Notes: generated from the sequence alone by a model not told the origin. A stretch of DNA of 45,934 nt from an uncultured Clostridia bacterium (GCA_947632145.1 CANRNW010000002.1:78615-124548), one strand, 5' to 3'; counted from the stretch's first letter, positions 31,618 to 41,527 are shown. Numbers and translations: made by a program.

Positions 31618-32490
31618 TTATTGTAATATTGTGGTGATTGCTTCTGCAACTCCACTTGAATTGTGATCTAATTTTGTTACATTCCCAATTCCCATAGCTG
31701 CTAGTGCGCTATTCCCCATAACCATTCCAATTCCTGCATTTTCAATCATTTCTTTATCGTTTATATTATCTCCTATTGTAACTATTTCTTTTTTCTTTAT
31801 TCCCATTCTTTTGCTAACAGCTTCTATTGCCGACCATTTATTAATATTTTTTCTAGTAATTTCTGTATAGTAATACTGCATCTCTGTTTCTTTATTATCT
31901 ATTTTTAACATTTTTTTAGTTGAATGTTCAACATCTATTACATCTACATTTTTTACTTCTTTTAATTTTTTTATTATGTTATTGAATATGCTCCTGTCAG
32001 AATCTTGTATTGTGATTTTCAAATATTTTTCTCTATTGTTAGATTTAACATATTCATATAAATCTGGTATTACATTTATATTTGTTTTTTTATTTTCAGC
32101 TTTTCTTAGATTTTCACTATGATATATTAAAGGACTATAATTTAAAGCTTTTGTTAATATACTAGCTTTCGTATGCAAACTATAAAATATACTATTTTCT
32201 TCGCATATTTCTAATATTTTTAAAACATCTTTTTTCTTTATTGATTTATCGTATATATCTTTGTTTTTTTGTATATCATAAGCTAGTGCACCATTTCCTG
32301 CAATTAAATATTTGTTTGAATTTATTTCATTTGCAAAATTCATCACTGAATCTTTTGACCTTCCGGAAGCAATTATAACTTCTATTCCTTTTTCTTGTGC
32401 TTTTTTTATAGCTTCTTTATTTTTCTCGCTTATATCCCCTTTTGAATTTAACATAGTTCCATCTAAATCTATTGCTATCAACTTATACAT
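31618..32490 (-). CDS. Cof-type HAD hydrolase
   Basis: MYKLIAIDLDGTMLNSKGDISEKNKEAIKKAQEKGIEVIIASGRS...VTIGDNINDKEMIENAGIGMVMGNS. Confidence 0.94.
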   Translation of the reverse strand: MYKLIAIDLDGTMLNSKGDISEKNKEAIKKAQEKGIEVIIASGRSKDSVMNFANEINSNKYLIAGNGALAYDIQKNKDIYDKSIKKKDVLKILEICEENSIFYSLHTKASILTKALNYSPLIYHSENLRKAENKKTNINVIPDLYEYVKSNNREKYLKITIQDSDRSIFNNIIKKLKEVKNVDVIDVEHSTKKMLKIDNKETEMQYYYTEITRKNINKWSAIEAVSKRMGIKKKEIVTIGDNINDKEMIENAGIGMVMGNSALAAMGIGNVTKLDHNSSGVAEAITTILQ

Positions 32491-32705
32491 ACTATACCTC
32501 TTCTTTGCAAATAATTTTTACATTAGGCAAAACCACTTTTTTTTATTATACCATTATTACTTTTTTTTACAATATGCTACAAAAATTTTTTACAAAAATT
32601 TCTAGTTTAAAAAAGTATTTATTGCACATCATATATATTGAAAAAGCACAAAGTTGTTTTTTCAATATATAGATAAAATTTCATATCCTAGGAGGTGAAA
32701 CGAAA

Positions 32706-32912
32706 ATGGCAAATACAAGTTCTAACAAAAAATTAGTTCCAGAAGCTATGGATTCTTTAGATAGATTCAAATATGAAGTAGCTAGTGAAGTTGGTGTTAA
32801 TTTAAAAAATGGTTACAATGGTGATATATCAGCTAAAGATGCTGGTAAAATAGGTGGTAACATGGTTAAGAAAATGATCCAACAAGCTGAAAATTCTATG
32901 ATAGGTAGATAG
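32706..32912 (+). CDS. Alpha/beta-type small acid-soluble spore protein
   Basis: KLVPEAMDSLDRFKYEVASEVGVNLKNGYNGDISAKDAGKIGGNMVKKMI; AGGAGG RBS. Confidence 0.95.
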   Translation: MANTSSNKKLVPEAMDSLDRFKYEVASEVGVNLKNGYNGDISAKDAGKIGGNMVKKMIQQAENSMIGR

Positions 32913-32973
32913 TTTTTACTAGAATATTAGTTTTAGGCAGGAAAGTTTAAGGTTTTTGCTTTTATGAATACAT

Positions 32974-33006
32974 AAAGGCAGGAGCTTTAGCTCCTGCCTT
33001 TATTTT
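32974..33006. terminator. Intrinsic terminator
   Basis: AAAGGCAGGAGCTTTAGCTCCTGCCTTTATTTTT. Confidence 0.85.
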
Positions 33007-33034
33007 TACCGTATGGGCAATACAGTATTAAAGT

Positions 33035-33415
33035 TTACGCTTCTACAAAAATTACGATTGTTCCGCCAAATTTCTCCCACGGACTAGAAGCCAGTTGGTA
33101 ATCTTTAATCGCACCAGAATCAGTAAGTTCAACCTTTGTCTTTTCTTTCCACAGTTCGGCTTTTTCGAAAACTGTCCGCATTTGGTTTACCCTCTTATCG
33201 GACATTTTTACGACACCTTCTCTGCAAGATATTACCTTGAAAATGTTGCATTCATCACCGTTTGTAGTTAGTAAATAAAGATTGTTTTCATACCTTAAAG
33301 TATCAACAACCTTATTATTACCTTCTACGCAGTAACCTATACCACCGTAGACTCTCTTGTTGCGCTTGAACCGAATCTTGCGCATTTTTGCCTTTTTCTT
33401 TTCAGAAAATTTCAT
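33035..33415 (-). CDS. Uncharacterised protein with atypical composition, possibly acquired
   Basis: 126-aa ORF with RBS (gaaaggaaaaatagg); visibly higher GC and uses CGC/CGG/AGG arginine codons, unlike neighbours. Confidence 0.55.
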   Translation of the reverse strand: MKFSEKKKAKMRKIRFKRNKRVYGGIGYCVEGNNKVVDTLRYENNLYLLTTNGDECNIFKVISCREGVVKMSDKRVNQMRTVFEKAELWKEKTKVELTDSGAIKDYQLASSPWEKFGGTIVIFVEA

Positions 33416-33598
33416 ACCTATTTTTCCTTTCTCAGTTAGCTATTAGGAATTGGTATAGAAGCGCCTTGCCCAAGAGCACTTATTAAAACTATACAAGATA
33501 ATTTTACTACAAAATTGAAAAAATTACAAGAAAGCAAAAACAGACAATTAACTCCTATTTTACTTTTTTGTCAATAATTTTTATACATTCCATCAATT

Positions 33599-34519
33599 TT
33601 ATTGTTTCTGATTTTCACTTATATTTTTAAAGTTTTTAATTGATTGTTTTATTTCTTCCTCTGAAATACCAAGTGTTTTGCATATAGCAATACATAATAC
33701 ACAATCATATATAAAAAATGGTTGTTCATCGTTTATTGTATATTTAGTATTTTCGCATTCAAAAGTATTTTCTTTATAATTAATGTTTTTCGCAAAATAA
33801 GGAATATCTTCTTCACTCTTAAATTCACAATTTTCGCACTCAAATTTTCCAATATTGTCTGCATTATAGTATTGAAATTTAATTGCACCATTACATTTTG
33901 GACAAGATAAAGTTCCATCATAAAAACTATTCTTTTCGAATGATTTGTTGTTTTTTTCTATTCCATAATAGATTGGTTTACATCCAAAATCTTCAAAAGA
34001 TTTTGATATTGGTTCTTCATTGTTTATAAATACAATTATATCATTATTCATTATAGCTTTAATTTTTTCATAAATAGAGTCTTGTTCTCCATCTTTTTGT
34101 AAGTTTGTTATACATATATGCTTTGCTGGTAATTGATTGTAAATTTGTTTTAAATCTCTTGCATCTGTTTCAAATACCATATATTCTGTTTTTATTTCTC
34201 CTGTTATTGTAGAATTTTTAATCATTGCAGTAGCAATTCCTTTAATTAAATTTGACTCTTCTAAGTTACTTGTTACAGTCTTTCCTGCATTTTTTAAAGC
34301 ATTTATTATCATATTATTGATTGTTGATTTTCCATTTGTTCCTGTAATAAATACAACTTTATTATAATCGATATTTTTAAAGCCTTTTATAAAATCTTTG
34401 CAGATTTTATATGCACATTTACCAGAAATATTAGTTTTTCTTTCTTTTGCAAATATATTTACTATAAATGTTATCATCTTTCCAACAATTAAAGCTATAT
34501 AAAATTTTATTTTTTTCAT
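33599..34519 (-). CDS. MurT-like Mur-ligase family protein, shorter than expected
   Basis: VVFITGTNGKSTINNMIINALKNAGKTVTSNLEESNLIKGIATAMI...CPKCNGAIKF...CENCEF (Cys ribbon), ends at 306 aa. Confidence 0.75.
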   Translation of the reverse strand: MKKIKFYIALIVGKMITFIVNIFAKERKTNISGKCAYKICKDFIKGFKNIDYNKVVFITGTNGKSTINNMIINALKNAGKTVTSNLEESNLIKGIATAMIKNSTITGEIKTEYMVFETDARDLKQIYNQLPAKHICITNLQKDGEQDSIYEKIKAIMNNDIIVFINNEEPISKSFEDFGCKPIYYGIEKNNKSFEKNSFYDGTLSCPKCNGAIKFQYYNADNIGKFECENCEFKSEEDIPYFAKNINYKENTFECENTKYTINDEQPFFIYDCVLCIAICKTLGISEEEIKQSIKNFKNISENQKQ

Positions 34520-34588
34520 TTTTATAAATAACCCTTTCTATGATTATAGGCGACCAACGGTCGCCCATACTTTATTATAATATTCAAT

Positions 34589-35125
34589 TTATGCTTCTGG
34601 TTCAACTAATCCATAATTTTTACCATCTTTAATTTTATATATTACATTAACCTTATTTGTTTCTACATTTATAAATGGCAAGAATAAATTTGCTGGTTTT
34701 TCTTGTAATTTTAATTTTGCATCTTCTGGTGTCATTGGTTTTATTTCATAATATAATGTTTTAATTATTTCATTTTCAATTTCTGCTTCTTTATTTCCAG
34801 AGATAACTGTTTCCATTTGTCTTATAGAACCATCTTTATTTGCTCTATCTTTTTGTGTTTTCCATTTTCTAATTTGTCCTTCTAATATGTCTATATCTTT
34901 ATCTATTGATGCATATAAATCTCTGTGTGCAGTAACTGCTCTAAATGCACTTGATGTTACTACAACTGAAATTTCTGCTATTTGTTCAGATTTTTCTGTT
35001 TTTATTGTAACTGTTGTATCAAGCTCCTCATCAAAATATTTTTCTATTCTTTCTAATTTTTTATCAACATAGTCTTTTATTGCATCTGTTGCTTTTAGGT
35101 CTTTTCCTGTAATTTTTGTACTCAT
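34589..35125 (-). CDS. hpf: Ribosome hibernation promoting factor (long form)
   Basis: KITGKDLKATDAIKDYVDKKLERIEKYFDEELDTTVTIKTEK...EIIKTLYYEIKPMTPEDAKLKLQEK...FLPFINVETNKVNVIYKIKDGKNYGLVEPE. Confidence 0.94.
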   Translation of the reverse strand: MSTKITGKDLKATDAIKDYVDKKLERIEKYFDEELDTTVTIKTEKSEQIAEISVVVTSSAFRAVTAHRDLYASIDKDIDILEGQIRKWKTQKDRANKDGSIRQMETVISGNKEAEIENEIIKTLYYEIKPMTPEDAKLKLQEKPANLFLPFINVETNKVNVIYKIKDGKNYGLVEPEA

Positions 35126-35245
35126 ATATATTTCCTCCTTTAATGTTTTTCTACATTATATATTAACTTGTTATTTTTTTCAAACATTTTTTGTATATTT
35201 TTATAGTTTTTATAATTTACTTTGAATATTCTAAGCATTTTTCTA

Positions 35246-35963
35246 TCATAATTTATATTCTTTTTCTAATTTTTCTGTTAAATATAGTTTGGAAACTATT
35301 TCTAATTCTCTCTTTGATTCTTCGTTTATTTCAAAACTATATATTTTTTTTGCATCTGATAAAACAATATATCTGATTGCATCTTTAGTTGTTTCAGATA
35401 TTTTGATTGCTCCTTTGTCTAATCTTCCACAACTCGCACATTTAAAACCATTATCTAAGAAACTAAAATATTCAAATTCATCCTTTACTCCACAACTTAC
35501 GCATTTATCTATGTTTGGTCTAAAACCTATTATAGACATTAATCTTATTCTAAATATTGATATTACCAAATCCAAATCTTTGTCTGTTTTAGATATAACA
35601 TATAAAGTATTTAGAAAGAGTTGCAGTATTTTATAACTATTTTGATTTTCTGTTGTTACATCATTTATTATTTTTGTGATATATACTGCATATTTTAATT
35701 TGTCTAAATCTATTCTTATGTCATAAAACATTTCTATAGTTTCACAAGAATTTATATTATATGTATTATTTCCCTTATATAGAAGATATTCTCCAAAACA
35801 TAAAAATTGGGTGCCTGACATAAGAAGGCTTTTAGGCCTTCTTGCGCCTTTTGCAGCACACCCAATTTTTCCGTAGTCCCGGTGTTAACATTGTTAACAT
35901 TTTATCAAAATCTCCATTGTTATTTTCAGCAATTATTATTCCTTTTGTTTTTACAATTCCCAT
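35246..35963 (-). CDS. recO: DNA repair protein RecO, 5' part recovered through a CGG+1 site
   Basis: ATG at 35963: MGIVKTKGIIIAENNNGDFDKMLTMLTPGL-[CGGA]-KIGCAAKGARRPKSLLMSGTQFLCFGEYLLYKGNNTYNINSCE..., joining the ORF 35246-35821; 238 aa; CxxC...CxxC zinc motif. Confidence 0.92.
35871..35873 (-). other. Candidate CGG(+1) recoding site 9: CTA CGGA AAA -> Leu-Gly-Lys (recO)
   Basis: GGA CTA CGG AAA AAT TGG GTG...GCC TAA versus GGA CTA GGA AAA ATT GGG TGT GCT GCA AAA GGC GCA AGA AGG CCT AAA. Confidence 0.87.
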
Positions 35964-36072
35964 CTTCTTCAATCCTTATATTGTTTTCTATATCTTTTAA
36001 TTGCGAGTATTCTAAAAATGTATTTATATTTCCAGTATTTTTAAAGGTATTCCAAGCAATTTGTTTTATCAT
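35926..36072 (-). CDS. YqzL-like small protein
   Basis: MIKQIAWNTFKNTGNINTFLEYSQLKDIENN..., 48 aa, GAGAGGAG RBS, between era and recO as in other Firmicutes. Confidence 0.72.
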   Translation of the reverse strand: MIKQIAWNTFKNTGNINTFLEYSQLKDIENNIRIEEDGNCKNKRNNNC

Positions 36073-36135
36073 AAGCTCACTCCTCTCTGAAGTTACCTTT
36101 AATTTTATCTTTTGTATTTTTAAAATTTTTATACA

Positions 36136-37041
36136 TTATTTTGTTGTGTCAAATTTTTTTACTATCGAATCTTGGTTCTGCCAATCTTTTTTTATTTTTA
36201 CCCACAATTTTAAATTTACTTTTGTTTCTAATAATTTTTCTAATTCTATTCTTGCTGTTTGCCCTATTTTTTTAAGCATTGTTCCATTTTTCCCTATTAT
36301 TATTCCTTTATGAGAATCTCGTATACAATATATAGTTGCTTCTATATCAAATATATCTTCACCCTTTGCTGTTTTTCTATCTATGTATTTATCTACTTCA
36401 ACATATATTCCATGTGGCACTTCTTCATTTAAAAATAATAGTGCCTTTTCTCTAATTATTTCTTCGGAAATTTGCCTCATTGTTTGATCTGTATATTCTT
36501 CTATATCATAATATGCAGGACCGTTTGGCAAAAGTGATATGATTTTGTTTAATATTGTTTCTATTCCATCCCTTTTTAATGCTGAAATTGGTATTATTTC
36601 CTCAAAATCATATTGTTCACTATAAGCCTTCATTATTTCTAATAATTTTTCTTTTTTAACTAAATCTATTTTATTTATTATTAGTATTGTTTTAGATTTT
36701 TTTTCTTTTATTCTTTCTAAAATTTCAGTTTCAGCTTTTCCTATGTATTGCTTTGTGGCATCAACTAGAAATAATATAACATCTACATCTTTAATTGTTT
36801 CGTATGCAGTATTTAACATTGTTTCATTTAACTTTGTTTTAGGTTTGTGAATTCCTGGAGTATCTATAAATACTATTTGTGCATTATCTCTATTTACAAT
36901 TCCCTTTATCGCTGTTCTTGTTGTTTGAGTTTTGTTTGCCATTATTGCTACTTTTTCACCAACTAATGCATTTAGTAAAGTAGACTTTCCTACATTTGTT
37001 TTACCTATTAGTGAAACAAAACCAGATTTAAAATTTTCCAT
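36136..37041 (-). CDS. era: GTPase Era
   Basis: MENFKSGFVSLIGKTNVGKSTLLNALVGEKVAIMANKTQTTRTAIKGIVN...KH-type C-terminus; the upstream 20 aa in the track ORF look spurious. Confidence 0.96.
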   Translation of the reverse strand: MENFKSGFVSLIGKTNVGKSTLLNALVGEKVAIMANKTQTTRTAIKGIVNRDNAQIVFIDTPGIHKPKTKLNETMLNTAYETIKDVDVILFLVDATKQYIGKAETEILERIKEKKSKTILIINKIDLVKKEKLLEIMKAYSEQYDFEEIIPISALKRDGIETILNKIISLLPNGPAYYDIEEYTDQTMRQISEEIIREKALLFLNEEVPHGIYVEVDKYIDRKTAKGEDIFDIEATIYCIRDSHKGIIIGKNGTMLKKIGQTARIELEKLLETKVNLKLWVKIKKDWQNQDSIVKKFDTTK

Positions 37042-37090
37042 ATTATTCCTCTTACATTTGGAACGACACCTTGGTCTGTTCCATACAAAT

Positions 37091-38147
37091 TTATTTTTCA
37101 AATGTTACTTTTGCTGTTGTTGGACAAATTTGTACAAAAGTATTTCCATCATTTACTTGTATTTCATTACCATCTAAATCTTTATATACTGTTTTTGATT
37201 TTCTATCTGTTTTTTCACAAGTTATTTCTATTGCTTTGCCATTTGTTATATAATATCCCTTTAATTTTCCTATATTTTTAACATCTTGTAAGCCACTTTC
37301 TGCATCAATAGTATAATTATCTGCGAAAGTTATTATTATATTTTTAGCTGCCATAGGATCTCCTGTATTCAAATCTGTTTGTTTTATACCTTTTGAAGTT
37401 TTTTCATATTTCTTTGTTTCTTCATTATAGTTATATTCTACTACATTATATGAAGTATATGGTATTTTTATATATGTAACATCTTGTCCATCTTCTAATA
37501 AAACTTCATCTGTTGTATAATTTAATACACTTTCTGCATCTGAAGTTAATCTGTAATTTTTTCTTTGAGCAGAAGCTAATAGTTTTTGTGTACTTGTTAA
37601 AGCATTATGTGGAGCTTTTTTTACATTGTCTCTCCAATATGTTGTTCCATCTTCTATTATTCCATTTATGTTATTTATACCGTAATTGTGGTATTTGTTC
37701 AGTTGCTATGTAGCTAGCACCGAAATGAGCATACATAGCATCATTTTCCATTACATAATCTAAGAAATAATGTCTTGAACTTCTTACAGGTCCGATTTTG
37801 TCTAAATCAACATTTTTAAATAATGCCATTAATCTTGTTTCTCCACCTTCTACCCTTATTTCGTATATCATATATGCATCATTTACTCCTGCTTGTGGCC
37901 ATGCATTTGTATTATTATCTATCATTACTGCAATTGGTCTATCTGTTCCTGAATAAATTTGTACTGTTTTTTCTGGTTCCTCTACTATTGATTCATCATT
38001 TGTTTCTCCTGCTGTTTCTTGCGATGTTTCTTGTGCTGGTTTATTTTTTCCATTCATAAATAATACTACTGCAATTGCTGCTACTGCAACTATTATTACT
38101 GCAATTATTGAAATTACTAATTTTGATTTGTTATTTTTTTGACTCAT
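37091..38147 (-). CDS. DUF3048 (YerB-like) protein, read through one CGG+1 site
   Basis: IGPVRSSRHYFLDYVMENDAMYAHFGASYIATEQIPQL-[CGGT]-INNINGIIEDGTTYWRDNVKKAPHNALTSTQKLLASAQRKNYRLTSD...GKLKGYYITNGKAIEITCEKTDRKSKTVYKDLDGNEIQVNDGNTFVQICP; 351 aa after dropping one C. Confidence 0.88.
37680..37682 (-). other. Candidate CGG(+1) recoding site 10: TTA CGGT ATA -> Leu-Gly-Ile (yerB-like)
   Basis: CAA TTA CGG TAT AAA TAA versus CAA TTA GGT ATA AAT AAC ATA AAT GGA ATA ATA; the restored frame stays open to 37091. Confidence 0.86.
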
Positions 38148-38194
38148 TTTTAATTCTCCTTTTCTTTTAAATTATTTATTAGATGGGATTGCCC

Positions 38195-38668
38195 CTACAA
38201 TTCCCTACGTATGTTTAGTTTGTTTAATATTACTTCTTCTTTTTTTCTCATTTGTTTCTTATCTTCTTCTTCTATGTGGTCATACCCTATAATGTGATAA
38301 AATCCATGAACCACCATATAGGCAAGTTCTCTTGTAAAACTATGTCCGTATTCTTTGGCTTGTTCTTCTACTCTTGCTATCGAAATAACTATATCCCCAA
38401 GCACTTCTTCAATGTTATTATCTATTTTTTCTATTTCATCTTTTTCAAACATTGGGAAAGACAATACATCTGTTTCATTATCTACATTTCTATATTGTTT
38501 ATTTATTTGTTTTATGTTTTCTGGAGTAGTTAGTATTATATTTATATATAATTTTCTATTGTTTAGTTTTTCTTCGTTAAAACAAGCATCAAGTACTTCA
38601 TTTATAGTATTTTCATATTCTATGTTTTGATCTATTCCCTCATAGTTTATCTGTGTGTGTGTTGGCAA
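38195..38668 (-). CDS. ybeY: rRNA maturation RNase YbeY
   Basis: INKQYRNVDNETDVLSFPMFE...LGDIVISIARVEEQAKEYGHSFTRELAYMVVHGFYHIIGYDH. Confidence 0.95.
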   Translation of the reverse strand: MPTHTQINYEGIDQNIEYENTINEVLDACFNEEKLNNRKLYINIILTTPENIKQINKQYRNVDNETDVLSFPMFEKDEIEKIDNNIEEVLGDIVISIARVEEQAKEYGHSFTRELAYMVVHGFYHIIGYDHIEEEDKKQMRKKEEVILNKLNIRREL

Positions 38669-38725
38669 TTTACCACCTCCTCAGATAGAGATTTGTATCA
38701 TCTTTTTTGGTGCAATCATGCTTCC

Positions 38726-39952
38726 CTACATAGTTTTTTTATGTATTGCTAATATTTTGCCTTTATATTTCTTAACTTGTCCTATTTTTACATTATTTTC
38801 TAATTTTCTCATAACGCCAAATTCTACTAAGATATTCTTATAAATTTTTATTATTTCTTTATAGTTATTTTTACTTCTATTTAAGAACTTTAAATCTTCT
38901 TTTATGAATAATATTTCCTTTTGTTTTTTTAACTCTACCTCATCTGTTATTTTTTGTATACTTTGATATTTATTCCAAAATTTTTTATATTCATCTTTTT
39001 GGTCTGGCTTGTCCCAATATACTTTGGTTGATAAAATTTTTAGATTGTATTCTTCAATAAAGTTTATTAGTTCATTATATATAATTACATATTTATTTGT
39101 TTTATTATATTTTACAATCATATTTCTTGCATCTTTTAATAATTTTATATAGCAATTTTCTGCTGTTGCAAGAGGTAAACTATGTGTAAATATAATTCTG
39201 CTTATAGCAAGTAATATTACATTTTTTTCTAAAGTATCTATATCATCTAATTTACCTATTAAGAATTTTTGATATTTATCATATTCATTTATCAATTCTT
39301 TGTTATTTTTATATTCTTCTTGTTGTATTTTCATTGGTAAAATATTTACAACATACTCTTCTATTGTATCAAATACTTTAGTATATATTTCATCTTTGTT
39401 TGTAATTTTATTAAGATTATCTGCTAATTGCACTGAATAATTCTTAATTATTCCTTTATATAAAGAATCCATTTTTTCTATATAAAAAGGTGTTATTTTA
39501 TTTATTTGAGCTGATTTGTGTGAAGTTGATAATCCTTGATATTCTAACTCTAACAAATATTTTTGCTTTCTATATTTATATTCTGTATAATTTTTATCTT
39601 TTAAATTTACAACTGTATAATAACTAGACAACGCTTCTTTTTCGAATTGACTAGCTAGATTATTTTTTACCTTTTTGTATAATGATTCCATTATATATTT
39701 ATCTATTGCTTCTAAATATAATGCATATGTTTCTTCATATTTTTGAGTGGCACTTTTTTCTTTCACTGTATTTTTTTCATTTATTGCTTCTTTGTAACTA
39801 TTATATGCTTTTAACAAGTTATTTCTTTTAATTTGAATCATAATGTTGTTAATACCAAATTTTGTAGGCATTAACAATTGAGTCAATTTATTAGAAATTT
39901 TTACAAAGAAAGTTTTGTCTGTGTTATATAATTTTAAACTTCTCTCTTGCAT
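38726..39952 (-). CDS. Uncharacterised 408-aa protein
   Basis: Long intact minus-strand ORF; no family recognised. Confidence 0.7.
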   Translation of the reverse strand: MQERSLKLYNTDKTFFVKISNKLTQLLMPTKFGINNIMIQIKRNNLLKAYNSYKEAINEKNTVKEKSATQKYEETYALYLEAIDKYIMESLYKKVKNNLASQFEKEALSSYYTVVNLKDKNYTEYKYRKQKYLLELEYQGLSTSHKSAQINKITPFYIEKMDSLYKGIIKNYSVQLADNLNKITNKDEIYTKVFDTIEEYVVNILPMKIQQEEYKNNKELINEYDKYQKFLIGKLDDIDTLEKNVILLAISRIIFTHSLPLATAENCYIKLLKDARNMIVKYNKTNKYVIIYNELINFIEEYNLKILSTKVYWDKPDQKDEYKKFWNKYQSIQKITDEVELKKQKEILFIKEDLKFLNRSKNNYKEIIKIYKNILVEFGVMRKLENNVKIGQVKKYKGKILAIHKKTM

Positions 39953-39970
39953 ATTGATTTCATCTCCTTT

Positions 39971-41155
39971 TTAGAATATTATTTTTTCTTCTGTTCCAAT
40001 TTTTTCAATAACCTCATATATAACTTCTACCTCTATATACCCCTCATTTTCATATGTATTAACTTGCTTATTTACTATTTTGTTAGTATCTTTTATTTCG
40101 CTATTTAATTCTTCTTCTAACTTAGAGGCTGTTATGTCCGTAAGTTCTTCTTCCGTATATGTTACAGACTTTTCGCAATACTCATAGTTAGTAATTTTTT
40201 TTAATTCTATTGGCAAATAAAAATTGGAAAACAATTTTAATTTTTTGCTCTCATTTATTGTATCATAATTTTCAAATTTTGAAAGACTTTTATAAAAATT
40301 TATTCTAAAATTATTTAAATTTAAGCTATATTTATTTTCTTTTTTCCCTGTAGGCACTGATATAACTTGATTATAGTATGCTTTTTCTTTTTTGGTATAC
40401 CATACTTTTGCTTCAATATCTGCTCTTGCATGAACATAGCTTATTCCCGTATATTTTCCTTCTAGCCATCCATTAACTAAAGGTGTTCCTGGTTTAACTA
40501 TATCTCCTACTTTTACGGCTAGCGTTCCATTCTGCGCACTTATTTTAGTTATAATTCCTGATTTATCTGATACAATGTTGCAATACTCATCTTCCGCAAC
40601 AATTTGTGGTTTTTCCTCACTTTTTATAATTTCTACAATTGCATTAGTTCCTTCTAACTTTATTCCTATCCAAGCAATATCGTTTCTGTTCAATCTAACA
40701 TTATTTATTACTCTTTTTGTGTCAATATCTCCTTTAGTTATACCTGTCTTTAAACCTTCTTGCTCTAAAATTGCTATTATTTCTTCTTTGTTTATACTTT
40801 CATCTGCAATTATTTCTATATTCCATATATAATTTGATGATATAATTATCATAAAAACAATTATTATTAAAGATATTGCAAAAATTTTTCTTTTCCTATG
40901 TTTGTTTAAAAAAAATGGTAACCCTTTTTTTCTATTTATATCTATCTTGCATTTTGTAGTTCTGGCAATATTTTTTAATTTTTTAAATTCACTTATTCTC
41001 ACTCTTGCATACATTATTATATCTCTATCTCTTTTTACATTCCATAAAAAAATATTTTTGTTGTTACATATATTTATAAATCTTTCTATATAATAGCCTT
41101 CAACTTTTATTTCTACATAACCTAATATATAACTCAATAATATTTTAATAAGCAC
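39971..41155 (-). CDS. yqfD: Sporulation protein YqfD
   Basis: YILGYVEIKVEGYYIERFINICNNKNIFLWNVKRD...WNIEIIADESINKEEIIAILEQEGLKTGITKGDID; next to yqfC. Confidence 0.9.
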   Translation of the reverse strand: MLIKILLSYILGYVEIKVEGYYIERFINICNNKNIFLWNVKRDRDIIMYARVRISEFKKLKNIARTTKCKIDINRKKGLPFFLNKHRKRKIFAISLIIIVFMIIISSNYIWNIEIIADESINKEEIIAILEQEGLKTGITKGDIDTKRVINNVRLNRNDIAWIGIKLEGTNAIVEIIKSEEKPQIVAEDEYCNIVSDKSGIITKISAQNGTLAVKVGDIVKPGTPLVNGWLEGKYTGISYVHARADIEAKVWYTKKEKAYYNQVISVPTGKKENKYSLNLNNFRINFYKSLSKFENYDTINESKKLKLFSNFYLPIELKKITNYEYCEKSVTYTEEELTDITASKLEEELNSEIKDTNKIVNKQVNTYENEGYIEVEVIYEVIEKIGTEEKIIF

Positions 41156-41158
41156 TTA

Positions 41159-41446
41159 TTACTCCTCCTCTATATTTGTTTCTAGTGTAATACTGTCTAT
41201 TTTTCCTGTTACTAAAATATCATCTTTAGACATTTGTTCTAAATTTAAATTAAATCCATTTATATTTACTATTCCAATATGTGTATTTATTCTTATATAA
41301 ATTTCTTCATATTCTAATATTCCCTTGTAATTTTCTATTAGTATTTCATCAAATCCTATCATTGTAATTTTAGGAACATTGCTTACAACTTCTTCTGGCA
41401 TTTCAAGCCATCTACTTATTTTTCTTTTCCCTCCGCATATAATCAC
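41159..41446 (-). CDS. yqfC: Sporulation protein YqfC
   Basis: RWLEMPEEVVSNVPKITMIGFDEILIENYKGILEYEEIYIRI. Confidence 0.88.
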   Translation of the reverse strand: MIICGGKRKISRWLEMPEEVVSNVPKITMIGFDEILIENYKGILEYEEIYIRINTHIGIVNINGFNLNLEQMSKDDILVTGKIDSITLETNIEEE

Positions 41447-41527
41447 CTTTTCAATTTATATGCAAAAAGCATAATCAAAATGCACATTTTCATTGTGCTT
41501 TTTGCTTATTTATTGTATAATACCATT

